Positions 34,150 to 43,225 are shown, numbered from the stretch's first letter. The stretch is DNA of 64,000 nucleotides from CBDCVD01 sp965224015 (GCA_965224015.1 OZ245032.1:1612001-1676000), one strand, 5' to 3'. Notes: generated by a model from the letters alone, not told the origin. Made by a program: numbers and translations.

Positions 34150-34596
34150 ATGGGACTTTTTAGCTTTGTAAAAAATGCCGGTAAGAAACTTTTTGGCGGT
34201 GGTGATGATCCTGAGAATGCCGCGCAAGCTATCAAGCGCGAGGTTGCTGACCTGGGTCTTGAGGGCGAGGTGGACGTGAATATCGTCGGTGACAAGGTGG
34301 TGCTCGCAGGTGCAGCGCCAACCCAGGAAATCAAGGAAAAGATTATCCTGGCGGCCGGCAACGTCGAAGGCATTGCTGAGGTCGAGGAAACGATTGCCGC
34401 CAGCACGCCAGAGCCGGAGGCGGTATTTCACACCGTCGAGAGCGGCGACAATCTGTGGAAGATTGCTGAGAAGCAATACGGTGATGGTTCCAAATACACG
34501 CAGATCTTTGAGGCTAACAAGCCTATGCTGTCGGATCCGGATAAAATTTATCCCGGACAGGTTTTGCGTATTCCGCAAGCGCAGGCCGTTACCTAA
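34150..34596 (+). CDS. kbp: BON and LysM domain protein, Kbp/YgaU-like
   Basis: 148 residues from ATG 34150 (GGAGAGGA upstream). The N-terminus is MGLFSFVKNAGKKLFGG. The BON domain is at about 25-92 and the LysM domain at about 97-145, ending in IFEANKPMLSDPDKIYPGQV and LRIP, which is nearly the same as in the E. coli potassium-binding protein Kbp. There is no signal peptide; it should be cytoplasmic and bind K+ under osmotic stress. The gene is enclosed by inverted repeats. Confidence 0.88.
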   Translation: MGLFSFVKNAGKKLFGGGDDPENAAQAIKREVADLGLEGEVDVNIVGDKVVLAGAAPTQEIKEKIILAAGNVEGIAEVEETIAASTPEPEAVFHTVESGDNLWKIAEKQYGDGSKYTQIFEANKPMLSDPDKIYPGQVLRIPQAQAVT

Positions 34597-34624
34597 AGGC
34601 CTTCGGATTTAAGCCTGACCTTTG

Positions 34625-34676
34625 CTCTATGCCTATCCGTGTTGAATGATTTCTCTTAAGCGGGATAGGCAGAGAG
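34625..34676 (+). terminator. Stem-loop after kbp
   Basis: CTCTATGCCTATCC pairs with GGATAGGCAGAGAG (one mismatch) around a 24-nt loop, 29 bp after the kbp stop. There is no T run, so it may be a stabilising hairpin or a weak terminator. Confidence 0.4.
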
Positions 34677-34721
34677 CGGGGCCGTGTTGTTGACAAATGC
34701 GACTCCATAGTCGATTGTGAA

Positions 34722-34908
34722 CTATGCGATTTTGGCTGATTGATTGACTATCCACATGATCCAGATTTTGAACCAAAAAGCCTTGATCCATTTGAGGATA
34801 AGGCGGAAGTTGTAGCCCGCGGCTGCAAGGATCGGGTTGATGGCATCGCCTTGTTCATGAGCAAGATAGTTCCGATCCATGCGGTGCCCTGACTTGAGAT
34901 GACCAATC
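34722..34908 (-). pseudogene. IS5-family transposase, C-terminal remnant
   Basis: Minus strand: MIGHLKSGHRMDRNYLAHEQ, GDAINPILAAAGYNF, then a hydrophobic tail, matching the end of an IS5-type transposase (the Glu-bearing helix region is lost). It is cut by the C element starting at 34909. Confidence 0.7.
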
Positions 34909-35011
34909 ATACCAAGGGCCCTTGCGTTTGACTCCTAGCCCAGCGTAAAACCGTTGTCTTATCAATACGACACACAAGTCAGCGTGTACAAAAAGCCAAT
35001 ACCGCTGGTAT
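34909..35011 (-). repeat. Family C, 103-bp element, diverged subtype
   Basis: It has the same ends and exactly the same length as the other C copies, but a different interior (TTGATAAGACAACGG on the inverse strand), shared with the composites at 8222 and 12826. Confidence 0.75.
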
Positions 35012-35106
35012 CACCGGCTCAATTGCTGCCCGTCGTCTTATCTGGCGTTTGATGGCCGGTGTCACCCTTCGTTTCTGGCCGGCGGTAAAGACCCGAAACT
35101 TGTGAC

Positions 35107-35242
35107 TATAGCAAAATGCGTTTAATTGGAATCATGGGTATTCCGTATTTTTCTCGCATTTTGCTATAGATTTCAGGGCGATCAGCTTTATGGCGTTAGC
35201 TTTGCCGCTCACAAAATGGGTAAAGCTAACGCCATGCTGATC
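35107..35242 (+). repeat. Family B palindromic element, copy f (complete)
   Basis: Module 1 is 35107-35168. Module 2 ends GCTGATC at 35242 and contains a 16-nt palindromic-looking GCGTTAGCTTT / AAAGCTAACGC core. Confidence 0.8.
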
Positions 35243-35294
35243 TCATATGGACCTTAAGCCTCTTGCAAATAGCCCCACTATATCCTGCGAGACT

Positions 35295-35397
35295 ATACCA
35301 GCGGTATGGGCTTTATAGACACGCCGACTGGTGTACAGCCTTGCTAACACACCTCTTTGACGCTAACCCATGAGTCATTGTCAAGGGCCCTTGGTAT
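35295..35397 (+). repeat. Family C, 103-bp element, copy 3
   Basis: Complete, followed directly by the 224-bp F repeat. It is preceded by the 44 bp that it shares, inverted, with 33916-33959. Confidence 0.85.
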
Positions 35398-35621
35398 GAT
35401 CCAACCTTGAACGAAACCTATCGAACTGACCGGTTTTAAAAGGTTCTCTTGGCTTCATATTCCTCTCCAAATCACTTGTTTGGCCAGTGAATCACAGAAA
35501 AGGACGTTACGCAAATTGCAAGGAAACAAACTACAGGGGTGCAAAATCCTGCAATATCGAAGGCCCGGAAAAGCCTGATAATCAAACAATATCAATGCAA
35601 TGGAAACTCTTCACAAACGAC
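35398..35621 (+). repeat. Family F, 224-bp repeat, copy 2
   Basis: Same length and ends as at 12485. Here the IS5 transposase start is not on the left of the C element. Confidence 0.75.
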
Positions 35622-35783
35622 CAATTCCCGCTCATCATAACGGCAATCGCTTGCATAGCGAAGGTCACGTCTGTCATTCTCAAGGCGAATGATTTCGGTC
35701 CACGGCATCGTAATTTTCCGATTTAGCAAATCAAAGAATTATAACCAACTGAAATCACTCAACATAATTTCCAATCAGGCTCT
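35618..35783 (-). pseudogene. IS5-family transposase, N-terminal stub with its IS end
   Basis: From ATG 35708 the minus strand reads MPWTEIIRLENDRRDLRYAS then DCRYDERELV, a typical start of an IS903/IS427-like transposase (MPWTEITRxxYxRxxLRYASD). It is lost after about 30 codons at the F repeat. The outer 18 bp (35766-35783) form the IS end also found alone at 2761. Confidence 0.65.
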
Positions 35784-35793
35784 AAGAGGACGA

Positions 35794-36189
35794 TCAAGCT
35801 TTAGCTTTATCCTGGTAGAAAGCTATTTGATTGTCGTTTGGATCCTTGACGACCATCCAACGCACCCCCCAATGGGTGTCTTCCGGTGCAATCAATATCT
35901 CGATCGCATCCGTTAAGTCAGTGTAGCGCTTATCGACATTATCTACACGGATGTGCATGACTGGTCGTTGCGATTTTGCATTATCTGACCATGATTGATC
36001 TTGTGCATCATGTTCTTCCGCCAGGACCAGGCGCATTCCCGTTATCTCAAGTATCGCTCCACGGCTCTTGTTCTCACCCCACCGGGTTATCACTTTCCAG
36101 CCCAACTTTTCGCGATAGAAATCGAAACTTGTATCCCATCGTTCTGTACCGATGAAAAGATGATCAAAGACGTCTGAATTACCTGCCAT
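35794..36189 (-). CDS. VOC-superfamily (glyoxalase/bleomycin resistance-like) protein
   Basis: 131 residues from ATG 36189 with GGAG upstream; GTG 36198 is an alternative. It has two beta-alpha-beta-beta-beta units: FDHLFIGTERWDTSFDFYRE first, HIRVDNVDKRYTDL and GVRWMVVKDPNDNQIAFYQ second. H and E metal ligands at strand positions are plausible. The substrate is unknown. It lies 5 bp after the di-haem peroxidase gene and is probably the last gene of that operon. Confidence 0.8.
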   Translation of the reverse strand: MAGNSDVFDHLFIGTERWDTSFDFYREKLGWKVITRWGENKSRGAILEITGMRLVLAEEHDAQDQSWSDNAKSQRPVMHIRVDNVDKRYTDLTDAIEILIAPEDTHWGVRWMVVKDPNDNQIAFYQDKAKA

Positions 36190-36194
36190 AGAAA

Positions 36195-37379
36195 TCACTC
36201 CATTGATGATGCGTTAGACTTTAACGAATTTTGATCGTCGCTGGTGAGTGTCGTGAGAAATTGCTCCAACAACTGAACTTCATCATTACTCAGATTGAGC
36301 GGTCGAAGCACTGTCTCGCCGTGATGGCCTTCGCCCCGACGTCCCCCTCCGTTATTGTAAAATTCAATAACATCGCTCAATGTCTTCAGTGCGTTGTTAT
36401 GCATGTAAGGCGCTGTCGCCTCGACATTGCGCAACCTTGGCGTGCGAAAAGCGCCCCACAACTCTCGACCAGCGAAAAGAAAATCTAAACGCCGCACCCG
36501 CATGTCAGATGACGCCAAATCTGAGTATATTCCCTTCTGATTAAATTTGCTTTGCAAAAGGTTTTCTATCACTACATAGCGTCCTGGATCAAGGCTTGGA
36601 AGGCCGTTTGAATCAGGAACCCCTATGTCATGAAAGGCATCGTCGCTAAAAACAGGTCCATTGTGACAAAGGACGCATCGCGCCTTACCTGCAAATAGTC
36701 GGAAGCCCTGGAACTCACGGGAAGACAATTCTGAATTGCATTTTTCGTCTCTTGCAACTACTCGCGAAACGAATTTATCGAAACGGCTTGGCGCTGAGAA
36801 AACTGTTTTTTCAAAAACAGCAATTGCCTTTAACGCATTGACAAAAATCTGGGTTTCGTATTCTGTGGAAGTTGCAAATTTTGTATTATTTCGTGGAAAC
36901 GCCTCAAAGAACAGCGCACGTAACTTTTCATCTCCCAAAATAAGGGAGACGACTGAGGATTGAGTTGCGTTCATTTCTTCAGACGAGAGAAGCGGCAATG
37001 CGGCCTGCGACCATAGGCTGTCAGCTTTGCCATCCCAATTGAACCAAGTACTGTTAGCGACGTCCAACAAAGAGGGTACGGCCCGCTTCATCGGTATCGG
37101 TGGACTGTTTGTTGTCCATTTTGTTTCAGGAATATGGCAATCGGCACATGCGATATTTTGATTCGCGGACAATCGGCGTTCAAAAAAAAGAGTTTTCCCT
37201 AAGATATACAAATCGTTGTTTTCATTAACATGTGGAGGTTTATAATGAAATGTCGATAATAATTCCCTCTCCTGCGCAGAAACTAAAATACATTCGGCTT
37301 TTAGATTATGAGTTAAAACGATCCACGAACAGAATGTTATGAAAAATAATTTTAAAGGTAGAAAATAGTGCAGTCTCAT
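36195..37379 (-). CDS. Di-haem cytochrome c peroxidase / MauG family protein
   Basis: 394 residues, exported (hydrophobic N-terminus, ending near LKAEC). Two haem c sites: CADCH (78-82) and CVLCH (235-239). Typical surrounding elements are LGKTLFFERRLSANQNIACA, FNWDGKADSLWSQA, and FRTPRLRNVEATAPYMHNN with the distal Met/His region. It acts in the periplasm, reducing peroxide or oxidising a protein side chain as MauG does. The ATG overlaps the stop of the preceding YtkA-like gene, so the partner is probably that protein. The coding is A+T-richer than the core genes. Confidence 0.87.
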   Translation of the reverse strand: MRLHYFLPLKLFFITFCSWIVLTHNLKAECILVSAQERELLSTFHYKPPHVNENNDLYILGKTLFFERRLSANQNIACADCHIPETKWTTNSPPIPMKRAVPSLLDVANSTWFNWDGKADSLWSQAALPLLSSEEMNATQSSVVSLILGDEKLRALFFEAFPRNNTKFATSTEYETQIFVNALKAIAVFEKTVFSAPSRFDKFVSRVVARDEKCNSELSSREFQGFRLFAGKARCVLCHNGPVFSDDAFHDIGVPDSNGLPSLDPGRYVVIENLLQSKFNQKGIYSDLASSDMRVRRLDFLFAGRELWGAFRTPRLRNVEATAPYMHNNALKTLSDVIEFYNNGGGRRGEGHHGETVLRPLNLSNDEVQLLEQFLTTLTSDDQNSLKSNASSME

Positions 37380-37828
37380 CTGCAGCCCGTAATTTTAAGA
37401 TCTACATTGATGTATGCTTCTTCAATAACATAACCAGTTTTTAATATAAGTTTCTGCTGCCATCTGCCAGGCATATGCCAATGGTTTCCTACTATGCGAA
37501 ATTTGCAATGGTGTTCGATTAGTATCTTTGGCTTTGTCGACATTCCGTGACCATGTTGTGGCATGCTGGTCAGTATCGAAATTTCGCTTGGACAGACCTC
37601 AGCGGTCTCATTCCGAGGAACTATTTCGACGATCCGCTCGTGCAAATCGCGGGTTGTTACAGGGTTGGGTGAATAGTACTTCACAAGCCAACTATCGCCG
37701 CTTGAACTTGTCTCGCCTGCGCAAAAGGAACCGCTACCAGCCGTCAAGTCGCCAGAAACGAAAACCATGGCCCCAACAAGGGCCATGGCTCGTGTAGCTA
37801 CTAGAATTGGGGAAGCACTCAATTTCAA
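37376..37828 (-). CDS. Secreted YtkA/FixH-like protein
   Basis: 150 residues with a signal peptide (cleaved near LTAGS) and a single beta-sandwich-like domain. Diagnostic features are SMPQHGHGMSTKP in the middle and HWHMPGRWQQKLIL near the end, the His/Met-rich pattern of YtkA-like domains in copper-related loci. Several Cys (C36, C80-type, C117-type, terminal C) could bind metal or form disulfides. Translationally coupled (ATGA) to the peroxidase gene. Its function is not known; a copper or redox partner of the peroxidase is my inference. Confidence 0.65.
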   Translation of the reverse strand: MKLSASPILVATRAMALVGAMVFVSGDLTAGSGSFCAGETSSSGDSWLVKYYSPNPVTTRDLHERIVEIVPRNETAEVCPSEISILTSMPQHGHGMSTKPKILIEHHCKFRIVGNHWHMPGRWQQKLILKTGYVIEEAYINVDLKITGCR

Positions 37829-37859
37829 AGCCTTCTCTCACCTTGTTATAATCGCAGCA

Positions 37860-38503
37860 TCATTCGACTGGTGTTAGGTCGCCGACCAAACTTGAAGGGC
37901 CTGACAACTGCGCTTGGCCTTTAGACATATTCACTTCGTTTCTTGGCTGCATGGCTTCGTTAATGCCGAATTCTGTGACGAAATCGCCATTTGAGCTAAA
38001 TACCTGTGCCCGGTGATTGCCAAAATCTGCAACAAAAAGCTGACCGTCCTGATGCTGTGATATTCCCTTCGGTTTGTAGAATTGACCGGGTCCGCTACCC
38101 CAGCGTCCCCAATTTTTTACCAGCTTTCCATCCTCGGAGAACTTAAAGACCTGATGAGAGCCAACGTCGGTCACATATACGTATCCATCAACACCGGCAG
38201 TAATTCCAAAAGGAAGAACGAATAGCTTACCCGAATCTGAGTCTTTGCTGCCAAAATGAAACAGGTAATTTCCGTCAAGATCAAATACCTGAACGCGATA
38301 ATTATAATGGTCTGCAACAAACACCTTTGTTCCGTCCTTGGAGAAAGCAAATTTTAAGGGATTGTTTAGCTGTCCCTTTTTAGAACCCCTTTCACCCCAA
38401 GTTTTGATAAGGCTGTAATCTTTCCGATCAAAAATTAAGAATCGTGCATTTGGAGGATCTAGTACCCATAGATTACCGGCTGGGCCGACGTGCATACCAC
38501 TAG
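37860..38503 (-). pseudogene. NHL-repeat protein, C-terminal part (split by IS)
   Basis: Continues the frame of the gene at 39351 after removal of the IS: PSGMHVGPAGNLWVLDPPNA, then blades such as ADHYNYRVQVFDLDGNYLFH, VTDVGSHQVFKFSEDGKLVK, and ADFGNHRAQVFSSNGDFVTE. It ends at 37860. On its own it has no start or signal peptide. Confidence 0.85.
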
Positions 38504-39108
38504 GCTGTGTTGACAAACTGTTTGCACCACAGTCTAGCGGAGACGATAAAGATAAAGCCGATATAGCTCGCTGCGGTTTTGTCGTACCTTGTTGCCAGCC
38601 GTCTGGCGTTCTTGAGTCTGTTAAAACACCGTTCGATCCGATTACGCAAGCCATAAAGGAACTCATCGACGGGAATGGGGTCTTTCCGGCATTTGCGCCC
38701 CGGAATGATCGACACGCCACCGTGTTTCTCAACATCATCCCTGATCGCGTCTGAATCATAGCCCTTGTCAGCGATTAGCACCTTGGCCGGCGTTATAGCG
38801 TCCTCGTGCAAGAGGTCGTACCCCTTGTAGTCAGAAACCTGGCCGCCGCTGACCTCGGCTCTCAAAGGCAGCCCAAAAGCGTTGGTAATCAGATGTATCT
38901 TTGTCGTAAAGCCACCTTTTGAACGGCCAAGACCTTCTTTTTGAGCCCCCCTTTTGCGCCTGCTGCCTGATGGTGGGCGCGGATGACGGTACTGTCGATC
39001 ATCTGAACCTGATCGGGTGCCGCCCCGCTCTCGTTCAAGGTCTCCAGGATCAACTCCCAAAGCCCAGCCAACGTCCAGCGTCGGAACTGGCGGTAGACGC
39101 TCGACCAT
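38500..39108 (-). CDS. IS transposase, second frame (orfB)
   Basis: The coding part, following SGSRRKRGAQKEGLGRSKGG, has the DDE-type core FTTKIHLITNAFGLPLRAEV, LIADKGYDSDAI, and CFNRLKNARRLATRYDKTA, with D of ADKGYD and E of RIERCFNR as catalytic residues. It has no own start. It is probably reached by a frameshift from orfA at the A/G-rich stretch around 38935-38955. The TAG stop is supplied by the CTAG target site. Confidence 0.8.
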   Translation of the reverse strand: MVERLPPVPTLDVGWALGVDPGDLERERGGTRSGSDDRQYRHPRPPSGSRRKRGAQKEGLGRSKGGFTTKIHLITNAFGLPLRAEVSGGQVSDYKGYDLLHEDAITPAKVLIADKGYDSDAIRDDVEKHGGVSIIPGRKCRKDPIPVDEFLYGLRNRIERCFNRLKNARRLATRYDKTAASYIGFIFIVSARLWCKQFVNTA

Positions 39109-39281
39109 TTACCGAACGCCTCAGGTAGATCTCGCCATGGGGCGCCGGTGCGTGCGATCCAGAATATGCCGTCCAGGACACGACGATGATCCCTAGCCGG
39201 ACGTCCACCGCGGCCGCGAATGGCAACAATAAAGGGTTCAAAGAACGCCCATTCCGCATCTTCCATCAGCAAACGTGTCAT
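38889..39281 (-). CDS. IS transposase, first frame (orfA)
   Basis: 130 residues: MTRLLMEDAEWAFFEPFIVA, RRVLDGIFWIARTGAPWRDL, then VQMIDSTVIRAHHQAAGAKG with the first catalytic Asp. It overlaps orfB by about 220 bp. The GGGGGGCTCAAAAAGAAGG stretch near the transition is a likely slippage site. Confidence 0.85.
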   Translation of the reverse strand: MTRLLMEDAEWAFFEPFIVAIRGRGGRPARDHRRVLDGIFWIARTGAPWRDLPEAFGKWSSVYRQFRRWTLAGLWELILETLNESGAAPDQVQMIDSTVIRAHHQAAGAKGGLKKKVLAVQKVALRQRYI

Positions 39282-39350
39282 GATAACCTCCTCAAAAGTT
39301 ATCTTGAATCACATTTTAAGTGATTTGGAAACCCAGTTTGTCAACAGGAC

Positions 39351-40780
39351 CTAGGTTCAGGTAGTGAGCCATGTTGTGAACCCAATCCTGCGTGGGAAGC
39401 CGCCGATTGACCTTCGGTGCGCAATTTCTTGTTCAAATTTCCATCGGACAAGTCAATTAAATGAGAGAAGGTGACACCATCCCAAGAACTATTCTCGGAA
39501 AATGCATCTTCGAGAGAAATGTCAAATACTTGTATCCGTCGATTTCCTGAGTCACTTATATAGAGTCGGCCCAGTTCTTCATCAAGATGACTTCCAGACG
39601 GCCGGATGAATTCTCCAGGACTAGTACCTCGAGTGCCGATAGATGTAATGTAACGTGGATCCCGCTCACGAATATCAAATAGCAACGTCGCGTGCGTATC
39701 AGGCTCGGTAATGGTCAAACTATTTTTTGTGCTTTCCGATCCTGTTCCATAATGAAATTTTGTTGCTTTATCCCACCAAGCCGAATCGTCGACAACTTTT
39801 ACCTTTGCAAGTTTGAATTCATTAAATACCTGGCATCGATGTTCGAAAGGCTCACATACAATTGTATGCATTCCGTCGTCAGTGACGGCAACCGACGTCG
39901 GATAGTGCACGCGTCCATTACCTTCGTGAGATTGCGGTGGGTGACGACCAAATTGAAACTTGAACTGACCATTTTTGTCAAAGACTTGAATTCGGTGATT
40001 CACAAGGTCAGCGACGTATAGTGAATTTCCATGATAATAAAGGCTTATTGGCGTTGCAAGCATCCCGCTGTACGATCCCCATTCGCCCCAAGCTTTTAAA
40101 AATTCACCATCGGCTGAGAACTTCTGAATCCGATTGTTGTCTGAGTCAGTTACATAAATTTGCCCATCTTCGTCGATAGCTACGTCTGAAGGCTTTCGAA
40201 ATTCCCCTTCATCTGGGCCAAATCTTCCAAACGCTCGAATGAACGCACCCTCGTCATCGGCAATAACGATCCGGTCGTTTCCGCTGTCAGCAATAAAAAA
40301 TCTCCCATTCCGATACCGCATAGCCATCGGTGATTTTAGGCCTAATAAACTGCTTTTCTCAAGGTACTTCAGTTGTTCACCTGTGGCATTAAACTTCACA
40401 ATCATATTAGACCTTCCATCTAATACCGCTAAACTGCCATCTTCTATAAGCGTGGCACTAATGGGCATCATTGCTATCCTACTGCCATCGCCAGAACTTG
40501 AAAGATCCCACATTCGTATCGGTCTACCATCTATGGCCAATTCCTGAACTCGCATGTTATAGGTATCAGCGATAATCAGTGTATTGGAACTAGTTACCGC
40601 TAACCCTCGCATATTATTGAATTCGCCGACTTTGTTACCAAACGTTCCAAATTGATAAGCAGGTATTACAACGTTGGGATACTTCATTTCAACTGGCGGC
40701 AATTCGCCTGCCCAAACCGGAGTGACAAATTGTGCAATTGCTCCTGCTATGAGAGTCAAAAATAATCTTGAATGTTTCAT
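39351..40780 (-). pseudogene. NHL-repeat secreted protein, N-terminal part (split by IS)
   Basis: It has a signal peptide (cleaved near VWAGE) and about six NHL/beta-propeller blades (for example FFIADSGNDRIVIADDEGAF, IYVTDSDNNRIQKFSADGEF, LYVADLVNHRIQVFDKNGQF). The frame runs to the CTAG at the IS edge. Joined to 37860-38499, it gives an uninterrupted 689-residue protein (2,070 bp, a multiple of three), so the break is recent. It is the first gene of the NHL / YtkA-like / peroxidase / VOC operon. Such propellers bind or organise partners in the periplasm; the role here is unknown. Confidence 0.87.
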
Positions 40781-41142
40781 GGTAAATCTCCCACCGTATC
40801 AAAATGCTAAGCAGTAAGCCAACTATTCAGATTCCATCTGAAAAGCTACCACAGATCTCATTTGAGAAGTTATTATGTTGTTGAAATTATAAGATACTTA
40901 TTATTGATCAGTAAGACTTCACACAAATATCCTTTCGAATATTCCAGTGATTCTTCTAATATCGTTTCTTATTTTTAACATGGCCGCCTAACTTTATAAA
41001 AACCATGCGACAAGCGTTCTGATATAAAGTGACCAAAAGTAGCGTACAATGTATGCCATATCATTTATGAATTCTCAACATCAATGACATCGAGAACTCA
41101 CCACTGACCCACCCTCATCGCATCAGCGCTCAGTGATATCTT
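40781..41142. other. A+T-rich spacer upstream of the NHL operon
   Basis: No gene, tRNA or repeat is recognised in this 0.36 kb. It must contain the promoter of the NHL operon, but I cannot pick one out convincingly. Confidence 0.5.
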
Positions 41143-41275
41143 GATTGTCGCAACGCCCACGCCCAAGCCGCTCTTGAGAGATGGATAAACATCGCTCTTC
41201 GATCGCCTTGAGCTTGGGAATCGCCTCGCCAATCGTGAAACAGAATTGATTCTATTAAGACCTGACACGCTCTAG
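41143..41275 (+). repeat. Family E right half
   Basis: It matches 33994-34124 and ends in the E terminus ...GACCTGACACGCTCTAG. The left half of the element is missing. The CTAG at its end is where the IS1182-type element begins. Confidence 0.75.
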
Positions 41276-42744
41276 CAGTGTGTCGGATTTGGGCTGTGGT
41301 TATTTATTAAATTTGCATACAGGCTTTTTTGCATTTGTGCTACCCATTGGTATGAAAAATTTCCGCAATTATGACCGCTCTCAGCGGTTGCTTTTGCCTC
41401 CTGATCTCAAAGACTGGGTGGCAGATGACGACTTGGCCCATTTTATCGTGGAAGCCGCCGAACGCATAGATATGCGCACCTTTCACGTCAGCCGCACCGG
41501 CTCAGGAAAAGCACAATATCATCCGCGCATGATGTTGGCCCTGTTGGTTTATTGTTACGCCAGTGGTATTTTTTCCTCGCGCAAGATAGAGCAGGCCACG
41601 TATCGCAATGTTTCTGTCCGCTTTATCGCCGCCAACAGCCATCCGGATCATGACACGATCGCCAAGTTCCGGCGTGACAACGGTCCTGCCTTTGAGACGG
41701 CGTTTGCGCATATCTTGTTGCTAGCCAAACAGATGGGTCTTTTAAAGGTAGGCACGGTCGCCCTCGACGGCACGCAGATTGATGCGAATGCTTCGAAGAT
41801 CAAATCGTTACGTTATGATCGTATCCAGGTGTTACGGGCCAAGCTTGCAGAGGACATTGCGGCGTTGATGGATAGAGCCGAGGCGGTAGATGAACAGGAT
41901 ACGGATGATGGTTTGTCGCTCCCCGACGAGATAGCGCGGCGGCAAACGTTAAAGGCGAAGTTAGACGCGGCAGCCGAACAACTTGAGGCGGCGGCGTGTT
42001 TGGATGGGCAAGATCAAGATCAAGATCAGGGTCAGGATACGGATGATGGGGGCGATGCACCACGGCCTTCTCCTAAGAAGCAGATCAATCTGAGCGATCC
42101 GGACAGTTCTATCATGCGCCGGTCGTCGCGCCACGAATACCGTCAGGCTTATAATGCGCAAGCTTTTGTGGATGCGGATGGCAGCCAGTTGGTTTTGGGT
42201 ACGCAAGTTCTTGCCACGACGAATGATCGTCAGGATTTGGTTACCTTTGTTGATGACTTGTGCGCGCGTGTTGGCAAGCCCAAGACGCTTATAGCGGATA
42301 CGGGTTATGCTGGCGAGGCTGTTATTGAGGCGCTTGATGTGCGTAAAATTGAACCTTTGATAGCGTTACCGGGTCAACAGGTAGCACGCCCTTATGATTT
42401 CCGACCGCCGAAGGTGCGCAGCAAGCCACCGCCGTGTGTTAGAGAACCGTGGCGCTTAAAGATGCTGGAGACATTTCGAACCCAGGAGGCAAAAGACAAA
42501 TACAAAAGACGAAAGAGCAGTGTTGAGCCTGTTTTTGGCATCATCAAATCGGTTCTTGGTTTCAGGCATTTTCATCTTCGCGGTCTTGAGAAGGTTTCAC
42601 GGGAATGGTGTCTTGTAGCGCTGGCGTACAACTGCAAACGTGTGAGCAACATGCTGAGCGGCTAAGGCGGTTCAGCAAAGCGCTCGCCAACACACATCCA
42701 CGACCGATACACGGACAAACAACTCCTTTAAACCCGACACACTG
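41276..42744 (+). mobile_element. IS1182-type insertion sequence
   Basis: The ends are CAGTGTGTCGGATTT (left) and its near-perfect inverse AAACCCGACACACTG (right), 1,469 bp apart. CTAG stands outside both ends (41272-41275, 42745-42748). A single full-length transposase lies inside, so the element may be active. Confidence 0.85.
41352..42665 (+). CDS. IS1182-family transposase
   Basis: 437 residues from ATG 41352 (MKNFRNYDRSQRLLLPPDLK); upstream in-frame codons read through the IS end. DDE core: VALDGTQIDANASK with the first Asp, LIADTGYAGEAV with the second, and RRKSSVEPVFGIIKSVLGFR with the Glu. An Asp/Gln-rich insert (GQDQDQDQGQDTDDGG) lies in the middle. It is intact. Confidence 0.9.
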   Translation: MKNFRNYDRSQRLLLPPDLKDWVADDDLAHFIVEAAERIDMRTFHVSRTGSGKAQYHPRMMLALLVYCYASGIFSSRKIEQATYRNVSVRFIAANSHPDHDTIAKFRRDNGPAFETAFAHILLLAKQMGLLKVGTVALDGTQIDANASKIKSLRYDRIQVLRAKLAEDIAALMDRAEAVDEQDTDDGLSLPDEIARRQTLKAKLDAAAEQLEAAACLDGQDQDQDQGQDTDDGGDAPRPSPKKQINLSDPDSSIMRRSSRHEYRQAYNAQAFVDADGSQLVLGTQVLATTNDRQDLVTFVDDLCARVGKPKTLIADTGYAGEAVIEALDVRKIEPLIALPGQQVARPYDFRPPKVRSKPPPCVREPWRLKMLETFRTQEAKDKYKRRKSSVEPVFGIIKSVLGFRHFHLRGLEKVSREWCLVALAYNCKRVSNMLSG

Positions 42745-43122
42745 CTAGGTAAAATCCGAAGGCTTCGCAGCCCCCACTTTCAGGGCCACGGCAAGGCTCT
42801 CCTGCAACAGGGCTTGTATCCTCTCCTCGCCCATCCGCTGACGCCATCGGGTCATTGACGAGCGCTCAAGCGGCAGATCATGGCGAAAGAACTCCTCGCC
42901 ACACAAATACTGATAATACGGGTTCTCCACAAAGCGGGCGCAGACTTCCTCATCGGAAAGATTGTCGGCATATTTGAGGATATGCAGTCCCGCCATCAGC
43001 CGCGTCGAAAGGGGCGGGTGGCCGGCTTTGTCCGTATAGACTGCCTCACATTTATCCGACAGAAATTGCCAATCGATCTTGTCGGCTAAAATCGCCTTCT
43101 CGTGGCCCCTATTGATGATCTG
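42745..43122 (-). pseudogene. IS5-family transposase, N-terminal half (copy 2)
   Basis: Minus strand: INRGHEKAILADKIDWQFLS, MAGLHILKYADNLSDEEVCA, RFVENPYYQYLCGEEFFRHD, then RQRMGEERIQALLQ, which is the conserved N-terminal portion of an IS5-type transposase. It is cut at 42745, where the IS1182-type element ends. The matching C-terminal part is not next to it. Confidence 0.75.
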
Positions 43123-43225
43123 ATACCAGCGGTATGGGCTTTATTTACACGCCGACTGGTGTACAGCCTTGCTAACACACCTCTTTGACGCTAACCCATG
43201 AGTCATTGTCAAGGGCCCTTGGTAT
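43123..43225 (+). repeat. Family C, 103-bp element, copy 4
   Basis: Complete; between the IS5 transposase start and the F repeat, as at 12382. Confidence 0.85.

Larger units (their letters stand above)
38500..39354 (-). mobile_element. IS5-family (IS427-like) insertion sequence with CTAG duplication
   Basis: The element proper is 38504-39350 (847 bp). Inverted ends share TGTTGACAAACTG. CTAG occurs at 38500-38503 and 39351-39354, a 4-bp target duplication. It carries one transposase encoded in two overlapping frames and lies in an NHL-repeat gene. Removing the IS and one CTAG restores a continuous frame. Confidence 0.9.
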
